A DNA stretch of 64,000 nt from Antedon mediterranea (Eukaryota > Echinodermata > Crinoidea > Comatulida > Antedonidae): the NCBI RefSeq assembly GCF_964355755.1, contig NC_092672.1, forward strand, positions 16,366,501 to 16,430,500. The letters are read 5' to 3'. Made by a program: the position numbers and the translations under genes. The stretch's first letter is position 1. Each line of letters opens with the position of its first letter. This document shows, in pieces, positions 21,187 to 31,700 of this stretch. Below the pieces are notes generated by a model. It saw only the letters and a list, made by a program, of their open reading frames with translations, had not been told where the DNA came from and ran no database searches.

Positions 21187-21566
21187 GCCGGAGGCGATTT
21201 TTTTTTCCGTACATAAATTGGGGACCCCTCATGAAACGTCACAAAATAAACATGAATAATTCATCAGGTAAATTTGTTGTTCCGTGTGCACCCAAGCGTA
21301 TAGCAACAAGTGATTACAACTGCGATACCATTCTTTCTACAGTAGGCCTAGGATTTTAGGTCAATTTACGTGATTGCCTTCGCGCACTCTTCTTCACACA
21401 CACACCACTATGCAAAATGTGTCGAGGCTAATCAACAGCTAGGCAAGACATTCAACTAAGTAGTAATTGGACATAGCCCAAAGAAAGCTTAGACCCACAA
21501 AAATAAAGAATGTGTATAATTTGTGTACTGTAATTTTTTAATTCTGCTATTTTATTATCAAACAAT
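21187..21566 (-). repeat. Right arm of the 380-bp long-range inverted repeat
   Basis: Reverse complement of 2187-2562; both arms end at the same words (ATTGTTTGATAATAAAATAG outside, CCGGAGGCGAT/ATCGCGTCCGGC inside). A 60-bp part of its outer end is repeated in direct orientation at about 21624-21686 (TTAGACCCACGAGAATAA to TTTTAATTTTGCTG), outside the arm. Confidence 0.7.
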
Positions 21567-21710
21567 ATGCATGTACTCAAAGGAACTTTAAAAATGCGCG
21601 TATATGAACACATGAGATGGAAAGATTAGACCCACGAGAATAACAAATTTATTTTGTGTAATGTTTATTTTTTAATTTTGCTGACTTAATACTCGGACTG
21701 TGTCATACCT

Positions 21711-21749
21711 AACACACACACGTCACACACACCCACACACACACACAGA
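21711..21749. repeat. (CA)n microsatellite
   Basis: An interrupted run of CA dinucleotides with GTCAC and CCA interruptions. Confidence 0.85.
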
Positions 21750-21949
21750 CTACTAGAATAGACATGGGCTTTAGAGACTAATAATTAGGCCTATAGTATT
21801 AATAGAAACTATAGTTTTAACACGTAATTCTTTAGTAATAAATTATATTAAAAACACCATAAACTAAGCGGTGTAATAAGTGTTGATAAATATATAATAC
21901 GATACGATAAAACTTGATTGTCACAACGGCAACAATATACAGTTATTAT

Positions 21950-22117
21950 TAATTCTAAACCGCCCGGTGATATACTGAAATTTAGTGCACTATAGTCCTC
22001 AGTTGTACACACGGACACCAGAGATCAGAGCCATATATATATATGGCTCTGCCAGAGATAAAATTGATACGTCCTCATCTTTCAGTATTTATATTCACGA
22101 GGCGGGATCTCCGAGCG
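21950..22117 (-). repeat. tRNA-unit remnant lacking its tRNA, with a palindrome
   Basis: AACCGCCCGGTGATATACTG, then CCTCAGTTGTACACACG, CACCAGAGATC and CACGAGGCGGGATCTC match the unit seen complete at 25360-25510, but the tRNA and its flanks are deleted. A perfect 26-bp palindrome (CAGAGCCATATATATATATG and its complement, 22026-22051) sits inside. The stretch ends where the 2.95-kb transposon begins. Confidence 0.65.
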
Positions 22118-22528
22118 GGGTTGGTGAAATCTGTCCATAATAGGTTACTTTTCTGTCCATAATAGGGGACTTTCTGCCCATAATAGGGACTAGAGGGCGC
22201 TGTTGTTTGTCCATAATAGGTGACTTTCAAACTTGGCTGTCCAAAATAGGTGACTTTTTGTCCACAATAGGGGATTTTATTGGAGTAGTGCGCCATCTAT
22301 TGTGTTGTCCATAATAGGTGATTTTTATGGCGTACTCGTACGTACGTAGATTATTTCGCGAGTAGAAGTAATACTAATTTGCTTTCTGTTCAGACTTCGA
22401 GGCTACCTAGGAGGCCTAATTAGTATAATTATTTAGACTAGTCCTGTTAGTTAGGCTACCTCTATAGGCCTAGTACTACTACTGTAGCCTAGTCCATTTG
22501 TTATTGTCCACTAATAATGAAATGTGAG
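22118..22528 (+). repeat. Left terminal inverted repeat with tandem boxes
   Basis: It contains about seven TGTCCATAATAGG boxes (inverse of CCTATTATGGACA) at uneven 17-45-bp spacing, then an AGGCCTA-rich inner half. The boxes look like arrayed transposase-binding sites. Confidence 0.75.
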
Positions 22529-24604
22529 ATTTATTCAGCAACAAATAATTTAATTTGAACTTCATTTTAGGTTTTGAATGTTAGTACGGACAGACATTAC
22601 GCAACTTACCATACTATTGAAAGTTTAAATAAATCACCCAAAAAAATACCCCATAATACTCTAATATTGAAGAAGTTTTATTTTTTTAAGATAATGAAAA
22701 TCTAAAATGTTATTTTTAATGCATTGGTGTTTCAATGTAATTGTTGTATTTTTTTTCTTTGCACTTTATTTTGTTTTGTTAACAGTAATAATAAAAATCA
22801 ACTTTATCAATTTGATATTGAAAAAGACATCACAGTTCAGCACTTCATTTCGTCATTTTAGGTCCTCCCTTATTTCAAAATCCTGGATCCACATAGCTCA
22901 ATGACAAATCATCCCAGTCTGAAGTGGATCAACAGCAGCACATCTCATCCATTTATTATATTGTTGTTTAATTAAATGAATCAATTTTAATGTTTAATAA
23001 TAAGAAATACGACAATAAATCAAGTTTACATACACGCAGTGTACAATCAACACTTTTGTTCTGTATTCAGAACAGTTTATTCAACATCTAATACTGAATT
23101 ATATTAATTTTAAAAGTGTAAAAACATGGTTAAACTATAATTTAAAAAATAGCAAAGATAAATAAAATACACCATAATTATTATGTTTATTACTATAATT
23201 ATTGATCGATGATGATATGATCAAAGTTATTATGTTGAAGTGATGTGCTTTTTCATTTCAGCAGCATACTGTATATGAGCAGAATATCAAACATCTGTAT
23301 GCCTATAAAAAAAAGGAAATATTTAAATACTATGATAATGTTTAAGTATTGTATAATGCAAGTAACTTCAAAACCAATTTTCATGCTGTATGGTGGGACA
23401 CAGTTATGTTTATATATTTTATTTCATAAAAAAAAAAATGTAGGATTGTTTTACTAAATTTAAGTTTATACCAGTTGTCAGAGTCAATTATTACCATACT
23501 CACTGTATGAAAACTGATATTAAATGTTTTAAAGATAAAGGCTTTATTGAATGAATGCTTTAATAATATAACATTTAATTAAATATTTTCTGCATGAATT
23601 TGTTTTTTTTTGTGGATTTATCTATTCTTTGTACGGTGATTGTAATGTTTATAATGAATGGAAATAAAAAAGAAATATCTACTTTTAATTTCTTAGCAAT
23701 TCAAATGAATAGAACATTTCAAATCAGAATGTTAAAAATTAATTTTCATGTATTGTCAGTTTTCTACTACAGTACTGATAATATTCAGTTTGTCTCTCTG
23801 AAAATGTTTGACTAAATTGTATCCTTTTTTTTAGATTACTTTTGCAAACAAATACTTTTTCTAAATAGGCTTCTTCTTGGGATTGTATAGTATCTTGGTC
23901 ATATTGAAAAATCTCCTAAAAGCTGTAGGCCTAGTGGGTTTTTGTAAAGTATATTTCTTCAGTTGTAGGTTGGGCCTATCTGTTACTTACCCTAGTTAAT
24001 AGAAATGTCCATGCTACTGTACTATAACATTGATCAGAAGATACACTGTACACAATCTGTAATACATGCAAAAAATATGGAAAAACAATTGAGATTTAAA
24101 TAGATGACATAATAACATACAGTAACAATAGCTCTGGTTCTACTATACTGCCAACCTACTAACTGTCCGAACTGTCTGGATAAGACTCATTCATTCACAA
24201 AATAATAAAAAAACAAAAATGTTAATAAGTCAATCTAGCAATCTAGATGTCTGAGATTTAAAGACAAACTACCAATAGGTCTATTAGACTAGGCTAGTAG
24301 ATAGTAGCTGATTTCGGTCTTCAAAGTATAGTAGTAGCGATGTTGGCAGTGGTATTAGTAAAAGACTGTATAGTGACTAGTCCGCCAGACCTGACCTGCA
24401 GTTAGGCAGTATAGTTTTACGATTAAAATAGTATGTTAATCTGTAAAATATTCATATTAAAATAATAAAAAACCAAAAAATAGATAACTGAGGATAGGCC
24501 TTATAGTTGTTTGTAGTAGGAAACCTATCTACTTAATATGTTATTTGTATTCCTACTGTAGCAGAGGGAGGTTCCCCCTGTTGTAAGCTAAGCCTAGAAA
24601 AAAA
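22529..24604. other. AT-rich interior of the transposon, no gene recognised
   Basis: About 2.1 kb of very AT-rich DNA. Plus-strand open frames of 65-73 residues (near 22707, 23245 and 23594) are Phe/Ile/Lys-rich and have no recognisable motif. A TTTTAG acceptor-like site near 22860 precedes a 38-residue open stretch (VLPYFKILDP...), a weak candidate for a terminal exon remnant. Confidence 0.5.
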
Positions 24605-25071
24605 ACTCACTTTTCATTAGTGGACAATAACAAATGGACTCTAGGCCCTAGCTAGGCCTATGCTAGTAGTAGTAGGCCTGAGGTAGCCTAACTACCAGGA
24701 CTAGCCTACTAGGCCCTAGAGGCTAGAGAGACTTAAATAATTATACTAATTAGGCCTCCTACTAGGCCTAACCTAGGTAGTCTCGAAATCTGAAGATAAA
24801 GCAAATTAGTATTAACTATTACCTCTACTCGCGAAATAAACTACGAACGTACAAGTAGGCCAACAAAATCACCTATTATGGACAACACAATGGATGGCGC
24901 ACTACTCCAATAAAATCCCCTATTGTGGACAAAAAGTCACATATTTTGGACAGCCAATTATGAAAGTTACCTATTATGGACAAACAACAGCGCCCTCTAG
25001 TCCCTATTATGGACAGAAAGTCCCCTATTATGGACAGAAAGTAACCTATTATGGACAGATTTCACCAACCC
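24605..25071 (-). repeat. Right terminal inverted repeat with tandem boxes
   Basis: Seven CCTATTATGGACA-type boxes lie between about 24870 and 25057 (some degenerate: CATATTTTGGACA, CCTATTGTGGACA). Read through, they give a repetitive YYGQK peptide, which the left arm also encodes in mirror orientation. The sequence is kept by the repeat, not by a protein. Confidence 0.75.
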
Positions 25072-25217
25072 TATTGGGATCCTCGAGGAGATACTTTTAT
25101 ATATATAAATACATGAGGCAAAGAACACTAATTCTAAACCGCCCAGTGATATACTGAAATTTAATTAATTAATTTAAAACGATAAAGATGAGGAAATCTG
25201 TGAGAATGAGAAAAAGT

Positions 25218-25289
25218 CGCCCCAACCCACACTCGAACTCGGACCGCCTGCTTGATTTGCAGATGTCCTAACCATTAGACCACTGGGGC
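25218..25289 (-). tRNA. tRNA-Glu-like pseudogene (AUC, loop damaged)
   Basis: The acceptor stem, D arm and anticodon stem (CTGC/GCAG) are intact. The anticodon loop is AAATCAA, lacking the universal U33, and the T stem has two mismatches (CCGAG against GTGGG), which also break the B box. A T5 run follows on the minus strand at 25211-25215. Confidence 0.6.
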
Positions 25290-25574
25290 TTTCATGGTAT
25301 TGTTCAAACTCGATTGGATAGCGACTCTTTAACATTCTCAGCGTGGTACGGCGGAACAGCACTATTCCTCAGTTGTACGCACGCGCACCAGAGATCAAAT
25401 TGATACGCCCTTATCTTTCAATATTTTTATTCCCGAGGCGGGATCTCTGAAGAGATACTTTTGTATAAATAAACAAATTAGGCAATGAACATTAATTCTA
25501 AACCGCCCGGTGATATACTGAAATTTAATTAATTATTTTGAAACGATATAGATGAGGAAATCTGTGAGAATGAG

Positions 25575-25579
25575 AAAAA
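25575..25579 (-). terminator. Pol III T-run of the intact tRNA-Glu
   Basis: Minus-strand TTTTT three bases beyond the tRNA 3' end. Confidence 0.55.
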
Positions 25580-25581
25580 GT

Positions 25582-25653
25582 CGCCCCAACCGAGACTCGA
25601 ACTCAGACCGCCTGCTTGAAATGCAGATGTCCTAACCATTAGACCACTGGGGC
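25582..25653 (-). tRNA. tRNA-Glu (anticodon UUC), apparently intact
   Basis: All arms pair: acceptor GCCCCAG/TTGGGGC (one G-U), anticodon stem TCTGC/GCAGG (one U-G), T arm CTGAG-TTCGAGT-CTCGG (one wobble). The loop is ATTTCAA with U33 and anticodon UUC, reading Glu codons. A box TGGTCTAATGG and B box GTTCGAGTC are consensus, and a T5 terminator follows at once. It is the only one of the four that could work as a tRNA. The 5' flank of its siblings is replaced by satellite from the base next to the tRNA 5' end, which may affect expression. Confidence 0.75.
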
Positions 25654-25769
25654 TGATCTCTATATCTCCCACCGATCTCTATATCTCTCGCTGATCCCTC
25701 TCTCTCTCGATCTCTATATCTCTCGCTGATCCCTCTCTCTCTCTCTCGCTGATCCCTCTCTCTCTCTCA
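25654..25769 (-). repeat. Satellite start in inverted orientation
   Basis: CTCTCGCTGATC-type words, the reverse complement of the main satellite, occupy the first 115 bp after the tRNA, with a CTCTATATCTC variant. At about 25768 the orientation flips (CTCTCTCAG|ATCAGCGAGAG), giving a head-to-head junction. Confidence 0.8.
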
Positions 25770-28700
25770 GATCAGCGAGAGAGATCAGCAAGAGAGAGAG
25801 AGAGAGAGATCAGCAAGAGTGAGAGAGAGAGAGAGAGAGAGAGATCAGCGAGAGAGAGATAAGCGAGAGAGAGAGATCAGCGAGAAAGAGATCAGAAACA
25901 GAAATCAGTGAGAGAGAAAGAGAGATCTGCGAGAGAAAGGTCAGCGAGAGAGAGATCAGTAAGAAAGAGAGACAGATAAGAAAGGGAGAGAGAGATTAGC
26001 GAGTGAGAGGTCAACGAGAGAGAGAGATGAGGAGAGATCAGCGAGAGAGAGATCAGCGAGAGAGAGATAAGGGAGAGAGAGAGAGAGACAGATAAGCGAG
26101 GGAGAGAGAGAGATTAGCGAGGGGGAGGTCAGCGAGAGAGAGAGAGAGAGATCAGTAAGAGAGAGAGACAGATAAGAGAGGGAGAGAGAGATTAGCGAGA
26201 GGGAGGTCAACGAGAGAGAGAGAGAGATGGGGAGAAATCAGCGAGAGAGAGAGAGAGATCAGTGTGAGAGATCAGTGAGAGAGAGAGAGAGAGCGATCAG
26301 CGAGAAAGAGATCAGCGAGAAAAATATCAGCGAGAGAGAGAGAAATAGATCAGCGAGAGAGAGATAGATCAGCGAGAGAGAGAGAGAGATAGATAGATCA
26401 ACGAGAGAGAGATAGATCAGCGAGAAAGAGATAGATCAGCGAGAGAGAGAGATAGATCAGCGAGAGAGAGATTGATCAGCGAGAGAGAGATAGATCAGCG
26501 AGAGAGAGAGATAGATCAGCGAGAGAGAGATAGATCAGCGAGAGAGAGATAGATCAGCGAGAGAGAAGTAGATCAGCGAGAGAGAGATAGATAGATCAGC
26601 GAGAGAGACAGCGATAGATCAGCGAGAGAGCGATAGATGAATCAGCGAGAGAGACAGAGATAGATCAGCGAGAGAGAGATAGATCAGCGAGAGAGAGATA
26701 GATCAGCGAGAGAGAGATAGATCAGCGAGAGAGAGATAGATCAGCGAGAGAGAGATAGATCAGCGAGAGAGAGAGATAGATCAGCGAGAGAGAGAGATAG
26801 ATCAGCGAGAGAGAGATAGATCAGCGAGAGAGAGATAGATCAGTGAGAGAGAGAGATAGATCAGCGAGAGAGATAGATCAGCGAGAGAGAGATAGATCAG
26901 CGAGAGAGAGATAGATCAGCGAGAGAGAGATAGATCAGCGAGAGAGAGATAGATCAGCGAGAGAGATAGATCAGCGACAGAGAGATAGATCAGCGAGAGA
27001 GAGAGAGATATATAGGCGAGAGAGAGATATATCAGCGAGAGAGAGATAGATCAGCGAGAGAGATAGATCAGCGAGAGAGATAGATCAGCGTGAAAGAGAT
27101 AGATCAGCGAGAGAGAGATAGATCAGCGAGAGAGAGATAGATCAGCGAGAGAGATAGATAGATTAGCGAGAGAGATAGATCAGCGAGGGAGAGATAGATC
27201 AGCGAGAGAGAGATAGATCAGCGAGAGAGAGATAGATCAGCGAGAAAGAGATAGATCAGCGAGAGAGAGATAGATCAGCGAGAGAGAGATAGATCAGCAA
27301 GAGAGAGATAGATCAGCGGGAGAGAGATAGATCAGCTCGAGAGAGATAGATCAGCGAGAGAGAGAGAGATAGATCAGCGAGAGATAGATAGATCAGCGAG
27401 AGAGATAGATCAGCGAGAGAGATAGATCAGGGAGAGAGAGATAGATCAGCGAGAGAGAGATAGATCAGCGAGAGAGAGAGATAGATCAGCGAGAGAGATA
27501 GATCAGCGAGAGAGAGAGATAGATCAGCGAGAGAGAGAGATAGATCAGCGAGAGAGATAGATCAGCGAGAGAGATAGATCAGCGAGAGAGAGATAGATCA
27601 GCGAGAGAGAAATAGATCAGCGAGAGAGAGATAGATCAGCGAGAGAGAGATATATCAGCGAGAGAGAGATAGATCAGCGAGAGAGAGATAGATCAGCTTG
27701 AGAGAGATAGATCAGCCAGAGAGAGATAGATAGATCAGCGAGAGAGATAGAGAGAGATAGATCAGCGAGAGAGAGATAGATCAGCGAGAGAGAGAGATAG
27801 ATCAGCGAGAGAGAGATAGATCAGCGAGAGAGAGATAGATCAGCGTGAGAGAGATAGATCAGCGAGAGAGAGATAGATCAGGGAGACAGAGATAGATCAG
27901 CGAGAGAGAGATAGATCAGCGAGAGAGAGATTGATCAGCGAGAGAGAGATAGATCAGCGAGAGAGAGATTGATCAGCGAGAGAGAGATTGATCAGCGAGA
28001 GAGAGATAGATCAGCGCGAGAGAGATAGATCAGCGAGAGAGAGATAGATCAGCGAGAGAGAGATAGATCAGCGAGAGGGAGATAGATCAGCGAGAGAGAG
28101 ATAAATCAGCGAGAGAGAGAGATAGATCAGCGAGAGAGAGATAGATCAGCGAGAGAGATAGAGAGATAGCTAGATCAGCGACAGAGAGATAGATAGATCA
28201 GCGAGAGAGATAGATAGATCAGCGAGAGAGAGAGAGAGATAGATAGATCAGCGAGAGAGAGATAGATAGATAAGTGAGAGAGAGAGATAGATAGATCAGC
28301 CAGAGAGAGATAGATAGATCAGCGAGAGAGATAGAGATAGATAGATCAGCGACAGAGAGATAGATAGATCAGCGAGAGAGAGATAGATAGATCAGCGAGA
28401 GAGAGATAGATAGATCAGCGAGAGAGAGATAGATAGATCAGCGAGAGAGATAGATAGAACAGCGAGAGAGATAGATAGATCAGCGACAGAGAGATAGATA
28501 GATCAGCGAGAGAGAGATAGATAGATCAGCGAGAGAGATAGATAGATCAGCGAGAGGGAGAGAGATATATCAGCTAGAGAGAGAGAGATAGATCAGCGAG
28601 AGAGAGATAGATAGATCAGCGAGAGAGAGAGAGAGATAGATAGGCCAGAGAGAGAGATAGATAGATCAGCGAGAGAGAGAGAGAGATAGATCAGCGAGAG

Positions 28701-31700
28701 AGAGATAAATAGATCAGCGAGAGAGAGAGGGAGATAGATCAGCGAGAGAGAGAGATAGATAGATCAGCGAGAGAGAGATAGATAGATCAGCGAGAGAGAG
28801 AGATAGATCAGCCAGAGAGAGATAGATAGATAGATAAGCGAGAGAGAGAGAGATAGATCAGCCAGAGAGAGATAGATAGATCAGCGAGAGAGAAAGAGAG
28901 AGATAGATCAGCGAGAGAGATAGATTAGCGAGAGAGAGAGATGGATCAACGAGAGAGAGATAGATCAGCAAGAAAGAGATAGATCAGCGAGAGAGAGATT
29001 GATCAGCGAGAGAGAGATAGATCAGCGAGAGAGAGAGATAGATCAGCGAGAGAGAGATAGATCAGCGAGAGAGAGAGATAGATCAGCGAGAGAGAGGTAG
29101 ATCAGCGAGAGAGAGATAGATAGATCAGCGAGAGAGACAGCGATAGATCAGCGAGAGAGAGATAGATAGATCAGCGAGAGAGACAGAAATAGATCAGCGA
29201 GAGAGAGAGATAGATCAGCGAGAGAGAGATAGATCGAGGAGAGAGAGATAGATCAGCGAGAGAGAGATAGATCAGCGAGAGAGAGATAGATCAGCGAGAG
29301 AGAGATAGATCAGCGAGAGAGAGATAGATCAGCGAGAGAGAGAGAAAGATCAGCGAGAGAGAGATAGATCAGCGAGAGAGATAGATCAGCGAGAGAGATA
29401 GATCAGCGAGAGAGAGATAGATCAGCGAGAGAGAGAGATAGATAAGCGAGAGAGAGAGATAGATCAGCGAGAGAGAGATATATCAGCGAGAGAGAGATAG
29501 ATCAGCGAGAGAGAGATAGATCAGCGAGAGAGATAGATCAGCGAGAGAGAGAGATAGATCAGCGAGAGAGAGAGATAGGTCAGCGAGAGAGAGATAGATC
29601 AGCGAGAGAGAGAGATAGATCAGCGAGAGAGATAGATCAGCGAGAGAGAGATAGATCAGCGAGAGAGATATAGATCAGCGAGAGAGAAATAGATCAGCGA
29701 GAGAGAGATAGATCAGCGAGAGAGAGATACATCAGCGAGAGAGATAGATCAGCGACAGAGATAGATCAGCGAGAGAGATATAGATCAGCGAGAGAGATAG
29801 ATCAGTGAGAGATAGATAGATCAGCGAAAGAGAGAGATAGTTAGATCAGCGAGAGAGAGAGAGAGATAGATCAGCGAGAGAGAGATAGATAGATCAGCGA
29901 GAAAGAGAGATATAGATCAGAGAAAGAGAGAGAGAGGTAGATCAGAGAGAGAGATAGATCAGCGAGAGAGAGATAGATCATTGAGAGAGAGATAGTTCAA
30001 TGAGAGAGAGATAGATCAGCGAGAAAGAGATAGATCAGCGAGAGAGAGATAGATCAGCGAGAGAGAGATAGATCAGCAAGAGAGAGAGATAGATCAGCGA
30101 GAGAGAGATAGATCAGCGAGAGAGAGATAGATCAGCGAGAGAGAGATAGATCAGCGAGAGAGAGATAGATCAGCGAGAGAGAGAGATAGATCAGCGAGAG
30201 AGAGATAGATCAGCGAGAGAGAGATAGATCAGCGAGAGAGAGATAGATCAGCGAGAGAGAGAGATCAGCGAGAGAGAGATAGATCAGCGAGAGAGAGATA
30301 GATCAGCGGGAGAGAGATAGATCAGCGAGAGAGAGATAGATGAGCGAGAGAGAGATAGATATATCAGCGAGAGATAGATAGATCAGCGAGAGAGAGATAG
30401 ATAGATCAGCGAGAGAGAGATAGATCAGCGAGAGAGAGATAGATAGATCAGCGAGAGAGAGATAGATCAGCGAGAGAGAGATAGATAGATCAGCGAGAGA
30501 AAGATAGATCAGCGAGAGAGAGAGAGATAGATCAGCAAGAGAGAGATAGATCAGCGAGAGATATAGATAGATCAGCGAGAGAGAGATAGATAGATCAGCG
30601 AGAGAGAGATAGATAGATCAGCGAGAGAGAGATAGATCAGCGAGAGATAGATAGATCAGCCAGAGAGAGATAGATCAGCGAGAGAGGGATAGATCAGCGA
30701 GAGAGATAGATCAGGAGAGAGAGAGATAGATCAGCGAGAGAGATATAGATCAGCGAGAGAGAGATAGATCAGCGAGAGATAGATAGATCAGCGAGAGAGA
30801 GATAGATAGATCAGTGAGAGTGAGATAGATAGATCAGCGAAAGAGAGATAGATCAGCGAGAGAGAGAGATAGTTAGATCAGCGAGAGAGAGAGAGATAGA
30901 TATGCTAGAGAGAGAGAGATCAGCGAGAGAGAGATAGATAGATCAGCGAGAGAGAGAGATAGTTAGATCAGCGAGAGAGAGAGAGATAAATCAGCGAGAG
31001 AGAGATAGATAGATCAGCGAGAGAGAGAGAGAGAGAGATAGATCAGAGAGAGAGAGATAGATCAGAGAGAGAGAGAGAGATAGTTCAGCGAGAGAGAGAT
31101 AGATCAGCGAGAGAGAGATAGATGAGTGAGAGAGAGATAGATCAGCGAGAGAGAGATTGATCAGTGAGAGAGAGATAGATCAGCGGGAGAGATAGATCAG
31201 AGGGAGAGAGATAGATCAGCGAGAGAGAGATAGATAAGCGCAAGAGAGATAGATCAGCGAGAGAGAGATAGATCAGCGAGAGAGAGATAGATCAGCGAGA
31301 GAGAGATAGATCAGCGAGAGAGAGATAAATCAGCGAGAGAGAGATAGATCAGCGAGAGAGAGATAGATCAGCGAGAGAGATAGAGAGATAGATAGATCAG
31401 CGACTGAGAGATAGATAGATCAGCGAGAGAGAGATAGATAGATAGATCAGCGAGAGAGAGATAGATAGATCAGCGAGAGAGAGATAGATAGATCAGCGAG
31501 AGAGAGATAGATCAGCGAGAGAGAGATAGATAGATCAGCGAGAGAGAGATAGATCAGCGAGAGAGAGATAGATAGATCAGCGAGAGAAAGATAGATCAGC
31601 GAGAGAGAGAGAGATAGATCAGCAAGAGAGAGATAGATCAGCGAGAGATATAGATAGATCAGCTAGAGAGAGATAGATAGATCAGCGAGAGAGAGATAGA

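Larger units (their letters stand above)
22118..25071. mobile_element. 2.95-kb DNA transposon with long terminal inverted repeats
   Basis: GGGTTGGTGAAATCTGTCC at the left end and GGACAGATTTCACCAACCC at the right end are exact inverse copies. The similarity continues inward for about 410 bp (left, to 22528) and 467 bp (right, from 24605). It sits inside a tRNA unit whose uninterrupted relative at about 25434-25470 reads GAGGCGGGATCTCTGAAGAG. GGGATC occurs on both sides of the insert, compatible with a target duplication of about 8 bp plus small changes. No transposase is seen inside, so it is probably non-autonomous. The superfamily is not assigned. Confidence 0.75.
25072..25653 (-). repeat. 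Tandem tRNA-Glu-bearing units (minus strand)
   Basis: Two complete units with a tRNA-to-tRNA distance of 364 bp. Compared with the units at 10 kb they carry an extra segment (CACGCGCACCAGAGATC, CCCGAGGCGGGATCTC, TACTTTTGTATAAATAAAC) between the 5' flank of one tRNA and the 3' flank of the next. The last unit is cut at the first base of its tRNA by the satellite. Confidence 0.7.

Noticed and set aside
22075-25157. Two mirror frames encoding YYGQK-repeat peptides
   Set aside because: They are the two terminal inverted repeats of the 22118-25071 transposon read inward from outside; periodicity follows the DNA boxes, and no other exon joins them.
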